From Penelope pileata (Eukaryota > Chordata > Aves > Galliformes > Cracidae), in NCBI GenBank assembly GCA_013396635.1, contig WBMW01004826.1, positions 376-64,375 of the forward strand: a stretch of DNA of 64,000 nucleotides, read 5' to 3'. Each line of letters begins with the position of its first letter. Position 1 is the first letter of the stretch. A program made the position numbers and the translations under genes. Under the pieces are notes generated by a model that was not told the origin of the DNA, ran no database searches, and worked only from the letters and a program-made list of their open reading frames with translations. Below, one piece after another: positions 1 to 10,127 of the stretch.

Positions 1-651
1 TCCGACCCCGGGGCCGCCCCAGAGCCGCAGCGTGGCTTTGGTTTTCATTACTATTTAACTTGTTTTAATGGTGGAACCCCGGAGCACATCGGGATCCTCC
101 TCCTCCCGGTCTCCTTTTTGGCCAAAAGCTTTTGATTTATTTCTGTAGTGCGGAGCTCTGCCTCGCTCCGTTGGAAGGAAATCCCGTGCCCGGGGTGCCC
201 GGGGGCTGCAGCTGCCCCCGCCCCGCTCCCCGCGGCTGTGCCTGGATTTCAGCAGCCAGCAGAGTTCCCAGGCTGCCTTCCTGCGAGCCCCGTGCACGGA
301 GCTGCCAGTGCAGCGAGCAGGGCTGCTTGTGCATGGGGTTTTTTTTTGGGGGGGTAACCCCAAAGGAGCACAGTGCAGGGGGATGGCGATGGGGCAGTGC
401 GGTGTGGGGTCGGCATTCTGCATCCCACCGACCCCAGAGCCTGTGCAGTGCTGTGCTGCCTGCATGCAGCCCCGTTTCAGCAAGCTGTAATCCTGCAAAC
501 CGTTCATAGTATGGAAGGAAAACCTTTATCCTGCCCTAAAAACGATGCAGCACGGCGATCCCACGGGCGCTGGGGGGAGGCAGCGGGGTGACCCCGGGGG
601 TTTTGCCATGGACCCAGCCCCATGGTAACGCCCCGTTCTGTTCTCTTGCAG
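1..651 (+). other. SMAD6: 3' part of SMAD6 intron 1
   Basis: This stretch precedes the exon 2 acceptor and ends in a pyrimidine-rich tract and TTGCAG at 646-651. It is GC-rich. Nothing resembling the end of the SMAD6 first exon (the Cys-rich, zinc-binding tail of the MH1-like region) was found, so exon 1 lies outside the window. Open frames here have no recognisable product. Confidence 0.75.
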
Positions 652-708
652 AGTCTCCACCACCTCCCTACTCCCGGCTGTCTCCCACCGATGAGCAAAA
701 GCCACTGG
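652..708 (+). CDS. SMAD6: SMAD6 exon 2: PPxY motif of the linker
   Basis: This 57-nt internal exon completes a Glu codon split with exon 1 and then encodes SPPPPYSRLSPTDEQKPL plus the first base of an Asp codon. The PPPPY motif followed by SRLSP is the hallmark linker segment of SMAD6 and SMAD7. In that family the PPxY binds WW domains of the HECT ligases Smurf1 and Smurf2, which the inhibitory SMAD brings to BMP/TGF-beta receptors. The exon is bounded by TTGCAG (acceptor) and GTAGGT (donor at 709). It starts and ends in phase 1 and its length is a multiple of three. The downstream residues KPLD-LSDS join exactly to exon 3, which confirms the splice. The exon was too short to show up as an open frame and was found by reading the sequence. 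SMAD7 is the only real alternative, and exon 4 rules it out. Confidence 0.93.
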
Positions 709-1764
709 GTAGGTGCCGTGCTGCTCGGGGGCAGCCCTGCCTGGCTGGGGCTGCTCCTCCTTGCTGAGCTGATGAGCTTTGTGCAGTTAACGAGCGCTGC
801 TTCGTGGCAGCACATGGCCGTGCTGACACACACGTGTGCGTTTTCCAAAACGGTGCGCGGGGCTGTTTGTAACGGGGGTGTAAGCAGGGGCTGCTGCCAT
901 CCCTCTGCTGGGAGCTGGGCTCTGCAAGGCAGCCCTGTGCTGCTCGGAAAGGGCACGGTGCTCTTCATAAGGAGTTATAAATATGATATTAAGAGTGGAA
1001 GCAGCTTGAGGGTAGGCAGGGCACGCAGCAAAGGATACTGCAGCCCGTTCCTGCACGGCGCATCCGTGTCTGGGCTGTTTGCCTGCTGCGTCCTGGCCGT
1101 GCCTGCTCGGTGCTTGCATCGATGGGAGGCCAAGAGCACAGGGGTGGGCAGTCAGGAGCCGTGTCCTGACCGTGACCGAGCAGCGTGGTGCCTTGTCGGG
1201 ATGTGCTGGGAGGTAGGAGTGCCCCAGGGAGGGGTAGCTGTTAGCTATGGGGTAAAATAAAAAAGGGAAGAGAGGGGGAAAAAAAATGCAAACAACCAAC
1301 TCATGGCTGCCTGCTGTCCCCCTCCCGGGCTGGTTCCTGCAGGAGCTGCTCGTGCTGCACGCAGCAGCCGGGGACTGCAGTGTGCTCCCCTGGCTGGTCG
1401 GGCTGGAAAAATAATGGTTAATCTGTGAGCAAACAGTTGAGCACTTAATTAGAGGGGTGTAAGCGAGGGAGAATAACAAAGACTCTTAACTTGTTAAAAC
1501 AAAGTTTCCTCCGCTTCAGCAAAGAGGAAGGAAGGAAGGAAGCAAGAATAAACAGCTTCAAGAATTTTAATGGTGATAATTAAGTATAGTAACTATGAAT
1601 TGTTTAGAGGCTTAATGTAACCTTATCCAGGCAGCACCAAGTTCCTACTTGCCTGGTGGCCGTCACCGCGGTGCTTTCTGCGGCCGGGGGCTTTGGGGCG
1701 TTGGCGTGCGTGGGGCTGGGGGTCCCTGGGGTGCTCCCCGCTCACCAGGGTCGTTTCCTTGCAG
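709..1764 (+). other. SMAD6: SMAD6 intron 2 (1,056 bp)
   Basis: The intron runs from GTAGGT to CCTTGCAG. Its first half is GC-rich. The last 350 bp are AT-richer and contain a (GGAA)n run at about 1525-1542 next to TTAATTA-type cores at 1445-1625. No coding or RNA gene is seen in it. Confidence 0.85.
1525..1542. repeat. (GGAA)n microsatellite
   Basis: Four consecutive GGAA units lie in intron 2, about 220 bp before exon 3. GGAA is the core of ETS-factor binding sites, so short runs of this kind can act as weak enhancers. No functional evidence is visible here. Confidence 0.7.
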
Positions 1765-1842
1765 ATCTCTCGGATTCCACGTTGTCTTACACTGAAACGG
1801 AGGCCACGAACTCGCCCAACGTCACGCCCGGGGAGTTCTCAG
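1765..1842 (+). CDS. SMAD6: SMAD6 exon 3: Ser/Thr-rich linker
   Basis: This 78-nt exon finishes the Asp codon begun in exon 2 and encodes a linker reading LSDSTLSYTETEATNS, then PNVTPGEFS and the first base of the next Asp codon. From memory of human SMAD6, the DLSDSTLSYTETEATNS run is identical, which is diagnostic. The exon lies between CCTTGCAG and the donor GTAGGC at 1843. It is phase 1 at both ends, like exon 2. The region is a flexible Ser/Thr-rich segment joining the PPxY motif to the MH2 domain. It contains two Ser/Thr-Pro pairs (SP and TP) near its end. The frame continues exactly into exon 4, giving GEFS-DAS across the junction. Confidence 0.94.
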
Positions 1843-2154
1843 GTAGGCAGATGTTGGCGGGGGTTGGCGTCCCCGTGCTGCGCCCCAGGAGCGGGCACGG
1901 GGCCGGCCCCGTCGGGTGCTGCGTCCTCGGGGTGCTGCTCGGTATTGGGGGGACAGGAGAGCGGCTGCTGGGGTTGGCCACTCCAGCGTTGGGTGTTGGG
2001 GACAGTGGGGTGGCTGTGTGTGTCCCTGGTGCAGCAGTTTGCCCCGTTCTGGTTGGGGCCGTGTGGTTCGTGTTGCGGTGTCGGCTGCAGCCGGGTCCTG
2101 CACTGCTCCGTTTCCGTGGGCACGAAGCTGGCAGCTGCCCAGGGAGCTGTGGGT

Positions 2155-2300
2155 GCCCCGTCCCTGGAGATGTCCAAGGCTGGGCGTCCCAAGGGGGGGC
2201 TTTGAGCACCCCGGGGGAGCTGTGGGTGTCCCTGTGCGTTGCAGGGAGTTGGCACAGCTGGCCTCTAAAGGTCCCTTCCAGCGGCGGTGGTTCTGTGATG
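2155..2300 (+). mobile_element. CR1 LINE 3'-end fragment, degraded
   Basis: The text has the CR1 3'-tail phrases in order: a 'ccctggagatgtccaaggc' phrase, 'gagttggcacagctggcctctaaaggtcccttcc' in diverged form, and 'ggttctgtgat' at the end. CR1 is the main avian non-LTR retroposon and is usually found 5'-truncated, keeping only the last few hundred bases. This copy lies in sense orientation inside SMAD6 intron 3 and is old. Confidence 0.65.
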
Positions 2301-3060
2301 GGGCTGAACAGAGCTGGGCTTGGTTGGGTCCTGGCGGTGGCCCCGCACCGTGGCCCTCAGGTGGTTCTGCCCTCCAGCGGGGCCTTGGTGTTCCAGTTGC
2401 CATTGTCACCGTTGTCCTCCCTGGGGATGACCCTGGTGCTGCTGCACGTGGCGGTGGCCAGAAGGGACGCGCCATGGGGCCAGCACCCATTGCACGCCCC
2501 ATGGGCTGGGCTTGGGGCAGAGCTGAGGTCGGGGTGGATGGTCCCACCCTCCCGCTGGGGTCCCTGGGGGTGCTCCAGCAGCCTGGCATGGCGTGTCCCC
2601 GGGGTGCACTGTGCTTCCCATGGGGGGTTTCTCAGGGTCTCCCCATGGCGTTGCGTGGGGCTGAGCTGTGTTTGTAATGGGATCGTGGCCGTTCCTGGCA
2701 GCGGCGGTTCTCAGAGTGCTGGGGATGCCACGGTGCAGCTTCCGTCGCGGCCAGGGTCTGTATGGGCCCTCTGGTGGGTCCTGGGGAGAGGAGGGACTTC
2801 AACTTCTCCGTGAACAATGCGATGGTGACGTGTGACCAGGGCCGGGCTGAAATCGGATCCCTGCTCTCCCCCGGTGTCCCTCCAAATGGTGCAACTTTTA
2901 ATAAGAGTCTGGGGCTGCTGATTTATTTGTCCCCGGTGCTGGCGGTGGCTGAAGGCGGATGGGAGCCGTGCTGCCGTTAACCCGTGCGTGTCGTGGCTGG
3001 AGAGCTCTGGGGTTTTTTTGGGAGGGTTCTTGGGATCCAGCCAATGGCCAGTGCCACTGG

Positions 3061-3135
3061 GAGGTTCTTCCATTTGGGGCTCCATTGGAGGTTCTTCCAT
3101 TGGGGCTCCATTGGAGGTTCTTCCATTTGGGGCTC
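3061..3135 (+). repeat. 26-27-bp minisatellite, about 2.8 copies
   Basis: Three tandem units begin with 'gaggttcttccatt' at 3061, 3088 and 3114. The middle unit is one base shorter. The array is nearly perfect, so it is young or homogenised. It lies in intron 3. Confidence 0.85.
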
Positions 3136-3194
3136 AGCGTGGGCCCGAGCGGAGCACGTGGTCCTCAGCCTGTGCCGAGGGGACTGAAAGCGCC

Positions 3195-3440
3195 TTTAGC
3201 TCCCGTTCCAAAAATAAGTGAATTTTGGATCTCGCGCGAGGCCGCTGCTATTTATTGCTCCGGCTTTGATCATCAAAAAAGGCTTTTCCTACTCAAACCG
3301 CAAGCGTTCAGTTTTGGGTAACAAAGAGACCCATTCTCTCGCTCGTTTGCTTGACGAACTTCTAAGCAGGAAGCTTCAGCGTGGAAAAAAGGTCGTCTCC
3401 AACGTGCAGGGAAATGGACGGTTGCTCTTTTTGAAGCAGA
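3195..3440. other. Candidate conserved non-coding element (intron 3)
   Basis: This AT-richer island stands in a very GC-rich neighbourhood. It has unusually intact CpGs (for example 'ctcgcgcgaggccg' near 3231 and 'ctcgctcgtttgcttgacgaac' near 3339) and a TGATCATCA core near 3268. Retained CpG with AT-rich homeobox-type cores is typical of vertebrate enhancers. Conservation was not tested. Confidence 0.3.
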
Positions 3441-6400
3441 GCTTCTCACAGCTGTGATGTTGCTCTTAGGAACACGAAGAAGCTGCCGTGGAGGTGGCTG
3501 GTTCTGGGGGTGGTACGGACCCCGGCGTGCCGTGGTCCTTTGCCTTCGAGGTCCCCCAGGCTGGTGCTGGAGGTGCTTGGAGGTGGTGGACCCCCAGTTT
3601 CCAGCCTTGGGGTTCAGGCAGCGTCGCATTGGAGTGGCCCCATCCTGTGCTTGGGAACAGATCGGGGCTGGTGCTGGTGCCCAGTGGGGGAGACCCCAAA
3701 GGGGAGAGTTTCTGAGGGTTTTTTGGAAGGGTTCTTGGGGTCCAGGTGGTGTCTGTGGGCGAGCTCTGGGGACACCCCACAGGCAGGATGGGGACAGCGG
3801 GCACTGCTGGTGGCAGCTCCGTGCCTCTGTCACACGGGGGACACCACAGCCCTGCAGGGCTCTGCTGAAGACCACAGAGGAGCCCGCTCCCCGTGCCCAG
3901 CGTGCGGCATCGCTGCACCCCCCCGGTGGGCAGAGCCTGGAGAGCTGGCAGCAGCGCTGGGTCCCGAGGCCTCGGCGTCCTGCGTCCTCACTCCTGGTGG
4001 TGCTGAGTGCTGCTGGAGGCAGGGCTGGAGCGCGGGGGGTCCCCTGGGAAGGACACGAGGTGGCCGTGGTGTGGGTGGGGGCTGCTCTGGAGGCTGCGGG
4101 AGCAAATGGAAGTTACTGGGGCCTCGGTGTTCCTTGGGGGAAATGGGGAGAGGGGAGAGCGCTGCAGGGCTGGGGGGAGTGCCTGTGGTCGGGGCTCTGC
4201 AGGAGGCTGGGAAGGGGCTGCTTTGGGTTCTCCAAAAATGCTTTTTAATTATCATTATATTATTTTATCATTACTAATTTTGAATCAATTTGCTTGGTGT
4301 CTTGAAGAGCTCCAGCCCCCGAGGACTGGCTGGTGGCATCCATAGGGTGAAGGTGGTGTTGGGGAGAGGGGAGAGATGGCCGTAGGACGGGCTCAGAGCT
4401 CACTGACATCATTTATTGCCAAGGTCTGGGATGCAGCCACTCACGTGGCAGTGGGACACAGGGGACAGTCCCATGGCCCTGGGGATGCTCAGCCCCGCTG
4501 CAGCTGCCATGGGGCACTGTGGGGTTCCCTGCTTCCAGCAGTGCTGGGGATGAACTCAAGGAAATGTAGCTTCAAACCCACGGAATGGAGAAAGTGACCA
4601 TCACTCTTCCTCCCCCCAGCAATAACTGCGAGGATTTATGCTAACAAGGAAATTTATGAAGATCCTCTGTGTTAGGAATAGGAAAAAAAAAAAAAGCCTA
4701 TAAATATGTAAGGCGGATGTGTGTGGAAACTGGGCAAACAGTGCCCTTCCCAGGCTGGGGGAGGGACCCGGTGACCCGTTAATGCAGAGCCGATAGGATT
4801 CTCGTTAGCAGGTTGGGGATTTCTGCTGGGGGACAGCGATGGGGACATGGGGACGGGGCTCTGTGCCCGGGGTCTGTCCTCCTGCGTGCCCCATCCCAGC
4901 GCTGTGCTGCTGCTGAAGGCAGAGCCGGGGCTGCGCGGGCGGTGTGATCGCAGACAGATGTTTGTTTGGGCCAGCGCTGCTTTTGGTTTCCTTTTTCTTT
5001 CCTATTGAACTCGAGGCTCGCTGGCGTGTCCCATGCGGGGCAGTCGGTAACAATCAGGGTTTGGCTGCAAGGTTTCCTCGTCGGAGCGGCACGCGCCTTG
5101 CCAAGAGCTACTCGTTTGATGCAAAAAAATACATCCTGGAGGTGCTTTGTCAGATGTTTTTACATTAAACATTTTTCCTCCGTGCTTTTAGTTTGCCAGC
5201 GGGAAATAAAGCGCATCTATTTTCCAGTGTGCTCTGGAGAGGAGTTCTGGGAAGGTTTCCCCGTGGATGCTCGGATGCGGGGCAGCATCCTTCCCTGTGC
5301 AGCACCTCCCTGTGCCCTGGGTCTGGCCCTGGGCTCGTGGGGAGCTCGGCGAGATTCTCCTGGGGAGGAGGAGTGAGGATGGGCACTTGACAGTGCGAAG
5401 ATGATGGTCGTGCTTCCTCCACCCGCCTTGCTGACATGGGGCTGAAGGCATTGGATTTCCACAAACGCACCCTTGGAGGCTGTGGTTGATGCCCTGGAAA
5501 AGCGCTGAGCGTGGGGGATGTTCTCTGCAGCGTGGGGACCTGTGCGTCCTGCATCCCGCGTCCTGCATCCCGCACGGAGCAGCCAAGCCCAGCAGCAGGA
5601 GGGTGGGATTCCAGCAGCGGCTGCACAGCTCGGGAGGGGTTTTCAAGGCAAGAGACACCCTTCATGGAAGCATCCTGCGGGCTGTGAGCTCGCAGCGTGA
5701 GGCTTCAGAGCCCGGGATGAATTCAGAGCTGAGCCAGGCTGGTGATGCAGGAGGAGAAATGAGTTTTGTGGAGGGTTGTCCTGGTGTGCACAGCGAGAGA
5801 ACCTCCCAGAAGGCAGCGGAAGGTGATGGAGCAGCCACGTCCCAGGTGATGGGGCGGACAGTGGGGCTGCAGCCTGCCTGTAGCATCGCGTTGCTTGCAG
5901 CAGCATCCTTCCACAATTCCTGCTTCGAGCCTCCAGCCCTGCCCTTGGAGAAATGTGGACCATCAGGGCTGCCCCCAGTCCAGAAGAAGGACAGAGGAAA
6001 GGAGAATAATAATATGGCAACGACGTCGGTGCCGGGAGCATTGCAGCGCGTGTTGCAGCGTGTTGCAGAGGAGGTATGATCGCAGCTCTCCTCCTGCCCC
6101 TGCCTGGCCAGGGCTGCACGCAGCTCCTGCAGCACCCAGGAATGTGATTTTAGCTGTGGTTCCTCAGCGGTTGTGATGTTGGGCCTGGAATCCCAAGCAC
6201 AGCCCTCGCTTCTCCGAGCAGTGCTGCGTCACGCTTAAAAAGGAACGTCAGGCAGCAAGCAGGTGACTTCCATGAGCTTCATCCCTGCAGCCAGAGCACG
6301 ATGCCCTCACTGCCTGGGAGGGGTGGGCATGGCTTTCTGGGCAGGAAGAGCAGCTCTGGTGTCTCGGAGCAGCACGGAGCTGAAGGCACAGCTTTGCTGG

Positions 6401-7724
6401 AGCTCCGTGCGTTCCGCAGCACCGGGTTCGCTGAATGCTGCACGCAGGATTTATGACCTTTGCAAATGGAGGATGTTTTGAAGGGGAATTTTGGCTGCTC
6501 ACGGGGATCTGTAGAGAGAGGCGAGCATTCACGGTTACAGTAATAGATTTTTTTTTTTTTATGATTTTTTTTCGTGGCCCTTTGATGAGCGTGAGGTGTT
6601 TATAGGCCTGATTCATAAGCGAGTTGCTCAGGTTTTCCACGGAAATAACTTATTAAATCTGCGGCGCTCAGCGAAACGATTGAAGTCGGCCGGCTCTGCT
6701 CATCAAAGGCTGCTGCTGTCCTGCCCTGTGCTCCTCCAGAGGATGCTCAGCTCCAGGGAGGAGCTCGGGACTTCTATTAGTAAAGAAAGAAAAAACATAC
6801 CCCAAGACAAACTGGAAAAGGAGTGGAGGAAAAATTAAGAAAAACATCACTTCAGAGCTGCTGGTTGAAGCTGCCTCGCTGGAGCACTGCGTGTTTGTGT
6901 GGGTTTCACTTTGCTCAGCCCCCAGAAGCCCACGGCCAGGCTGCTCCCTGCACTCGGGTCCTTCAGTTTGTAAAAGCCCGTGCACAAAGCCTGCCAACAA
7001 GCCAAATTCCCAGCAAAGCAAGAAAAGAATCAGTAGGGATTTTTTTTATTATTATTTTTTTTTCAGCAGCTCTCTGCTCCTGGGGGAGCAGGAGGCCTTT
7101 CCTGTTGTCGCTGGGCTTGTAGGGTTGTGCTGGTGGCTGCCCTCCCTTTCTTCCACCTTGGGTTCCTTTCTTCCACCTGCGTTGGGTTGCGTGGCTTTGG
7201 GCTGAGCATTCCCCTTAGCTGGGAGCTGGAGGGCTCACCCCACTGCCGAGCATCCCTGGTGCTGCAGTGCCCACGTCCCATCCCATCCCAGCACTGGGTT
7301 CCCCTCGCTCCTTTGTGCACCCAGCTCTGGGGCTCTGATTTTGGGGAGGGTTTCTCATAGCAGCGCTGCAGAAAGGTCCCAGACGCGGCCGTGTCGGTTT
7401 ATCTCCATTAGGAGGAGCAGAACATGCCAGCAGAAGGGCCATCGCTCTGCTCTTTCCATTTATTAAGGTCTCGGTTGAGACTTTTTTCCATTCAAAGAGC
7501 CAAAAAATGTTAAAGACATTTCAGGAGGAAAAAAAAAAAAGCCAACTGCTTTGCTTTCACATGTAGTGATGCAGAATGCTGTTTGCTGTTCAGCAAAGAA
7601 CAAAATGCATTCAGTGGTTTGCAGGGAAAGCAAACATTGCCCCGGGGGCTGTGGCCCTGCTGAACGAGCGCCGTTGTGTCCCCGTCCCCGCGATGGCCGC
7701 GTCCGTCCCGCGTGTGAAAATGGG

Positions 7725-7756
7725 GTGTGTGTGTGTGTCTGTGTGTGTGTGTGTGT
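7725..7756. repeat. (GT)n microsatellite
   Basis: A nearly uninterrupted GT dinucleotide run of 32 bp has one C interruption. It is likely polymorphic. It creates artefactual His-Thr and Cys-Val repeats in translated frames, and these are not proteins. Confidence 0.95.
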
Positions 7757-8981
7757 TCTCCCATTCTTCTCTCAGGGTCAGTGGAAACCATAGCATAACT
7801 CTTTGCTAAAAGGGAAACGGGGATTTACGCTGCGCTCAGTGCGGTGTGCTCCCTTGGAGTCTGAATGCTTCCAGAATGGAAGTGGTTGGGTATGGGAAGG
7901 TCTTCTTGCTAATGAAGCAATAAGCAAAGTGTGTGAGAAGCGCCATGCTCAAGTGTTAAAGGCTTTTTGGGATAGCACACAGCTATCGGGGCTGCGTTGG
8001 GTGGGCTGGCGCCCATCACATCCTCCTGTTGTTGACCTCCTCGTGTCCGGGTGCTGTGTTCTGCTGCCCTGTGCTGGCACTCTGCTGGAGTGCCAGTGGT
8101 GTGGCCTTGCTGGTTTGTTCTTACCTGTCCGAAAAGAGGAGCTCCCTTCATGCAGGCTTTGAGGAAGGGTCCGCAGATGAAGCTGTGCTGATTTTCACAG
8201 CAAATGGTTGCTGGTGATGGCAAAAAGCTCGTGCTCCAGATTTCAGTCTTTCTGATTTTGTCCTGGGCAGCACCTTGGCGCATCCACTTGGTGGGCAGAG
8301 CAGGTGCTAAAACTGAATGTTAAATGTCTCATGCACAAACTGACCCTAGAAAATGCCTGGCTGCAGCTCCCTCTGGGTCTGGGGCTGTTTCTGCCATGGG
8401 GCTGATGTTGGTAAATCCCAACCCACGAGGACCCATCCCGGCACCGTGGCAGTGCAGGGGGCAGCCAGCAGCGGGGAGCCCTGGCCTTGTCCCCCCATGT
8501 GTCTCAGTGCATTCTGAGATTGCATTTTGGGGGGGGGAGGGGGGACAGCAACCAAACAAAAAACCTAACAAAACTTTATGAATCAACTGGGAAGCCAGTA
8601 AAAATTAGCAGTAACAAGCTCGTTTCAATAGGAATGGGTTCGCCGCTCTGCCGGCTGCCAGCCCTTTATGGGACTGGCGCGGTGCCGGGGTCCAGCGCGC
8701 CGCATCCCTCCACCCTCCTGCTGCTGGAAATAATTTGTGACTTTGAACAAATAAATAATGCTCTTGCAGAGCCTGTTTTATGGTTGGGGCCTGAGCTGGG
8801 TGAGGGTGGCAGCTCCAAGGCTGGAGTTTGCAGAGCCTCGTTGGGGGCTTTCTCCTCCATCTCAGGGCTTTCTGCAGTGTGGGTGAAGACGTGTGGGTGC
8901 TGCATCCACGCGTTCCATCTGCTCCATGGGCTCATCTCCAACAGAGGAGAGCTGCTCGGGGTGCCTGTGCCGATGCAGGGC

Positions 8982-9060
8982 TGTTGCAGGAGCGTGGGGG
9001 TGTTGTTGGGTGTTGCAGGGACGTTGGGGTGTTGTTGGGTGTTGCAGGGACGTTGGGGTG
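8982..9060 (+). repeat. 29-bp minisatellite, about 2.7 copies
   Basis: The unit starts 'tgttgcaggga' and continues to 'gttgttggg'. Copies begin at 8982, 9011 and 9040, and the first has two substitutions. The array is G-rich on the + strand, with several GGG and GGGG runs. It lies in intron 3. Confidence 0.85.
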
Positions 9061-9609
9061 CAGATGGATGCTGTGTGTTGAGCAGCTCAGTGGCACGTGG
9101 CAGAAGCCTCACCTGGGGCAAGCAGCCTGGTTTTGATGTTTGTGTTGTGTTTTCTGCCCTGCTTGCCAGTTTTCCTATGGGGAACCCACTGAAATAGTGT
9201 GTGATAGGAAGTGAATAGGTTGGTTGGTCCAAATTGGATTTTCTTTGAGGCCAGCATGGCTCAGGTGGCTCCTGGGGGGACGCAGCAGCACATCACTGTG
9301 TATCTTGGGGACCACATCACAAATGGGACCAGCCTGGCTCTCACTCCCATCTCACACGGGGCTGTCTGCATTTCTGTTGTGGGCTGTCATCGGTGTGGGA
9401 TGGGGTGACCCTGGGACAAGGGCTGGGCAAGGGAAGTTTGCCTTGTGTCCCTCATCCTGAGGCAGATGTGAGCACTGGAGGGCTCTCTCTGCAGCAGAGG
9501 ATGGTTTTGGGAGGGCGGTGGTGCTGGGGTTGTGTGGACGTCCTGGGCCAGTGCAGGAAGCTGATCTGAGGATGGTTTCTCAGTGGTGTGTGACAGAAGG
9601 TTCAGGTCC

Positions 9610-9778
9610 TTTAGGTGGTAAGACACTGGGAGAGGCTGCCCAGAGAAGTGTCTGAGGTCACCTGGAGGTGTCCATGGCCAGGTTGGGTGGCACTTTGGGC
9701 CACCTGCTCTGGTGGGAGGTGACCCTGCCCACGGCAGGGGTTGGAACCGGATGGGCTTTGGGGTCCCTCCCAACCCAG
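9610..9778 (+). mobile_element. CR1 LINE 3'-end fragment
   Basis: The segment reads as a CR1 3' tail in sense: 'actgggagaggctgcccagaga', a 'cacctggaggtgtccatggccaggttgg' phrase, then 'gggttggaaccggatgggctttggggtccctcccaaccca' with small changes. It is 5'-truncated, as most avian CR1 copies are, and lies in SMAD6 intron 3. Confidence 0.88.
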
Positions 9779-10084
9779 CCACTGGCAGCTGATGCCCATC
9801 CCTGTGCTGCCCATGGGCAGAGCCCGTCCCGTTGGCAGCCAGCCTCCCAGGGTTTGCAGCCTCTCCCTGCACGGGGAGAGCAGCACGTCCCTGCAGTGCT
9901 GCAGGTCGCGTGGGCTGCGGGTCGGTGGAAACTTCCACTCCGGAGGACATCAAGGAAATTCCTCTGTGAGTACAAAGTAAGGTAAAGATCCTATGTGTGT
10001 GGTGAGTTGCTTTTCCCCCCATTGTTGAGCTATTTTAATGAAAGGGAAATGTCAGCAAAAGTGTGTTTTTTAAAAAAAAAAAAA

Positions 10085-10127
10085 NNNNNNNNNNNNNNNN
10101 NNNNNNNNNNNNNNNNNNNNNNNNNNN
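10085..10127. other. Assembly gap (43 N)
   Basis: A run of 43 N follows directly after an A homopolymer of about 16 bases at 10069-10084. The gap probably marks a sequencing dropout at the homopolymer. Its true length is unknown, so coordinates downstream may be offset from the real chromosome. Confidence 0.99.

Noticed and set aside
1..650. Search for SMAD6 exon 1 or an alternative first exon
   Set aside because: No sequence resembling the Cys-rich end of the SMAD6 MH1-like region, and no convincing ATG plus donor that would splice to exon 2, was seen.
1656..2813. A 385-codon open frame on the + strand, spanning exon 3 and the following intron
   Set aside because: It is open because the region is very GC-rich. 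It reads straight through the GTAGGC donor at 1843, is Gly/Val/Leu/Trp-rich with no domain, and overlaps a CR1 fragment. Overlapping frames on both strands are equally open.
3061..3135. Short direct repeats as a possible CRISPR array
   Set aside because: Units are contiguous without spacers and the genome is vertebrate; they are minisatellites. The same applies to the arrays at 8982 and 18535.
3454..4277. Two overlapping + strand open frames of about 255-264 codons
   Set aside because: Low-complexity Gly/Trp/Arg/Pro composition in GC-rich intron, no family features, and competing frames of similar length on the other strand.
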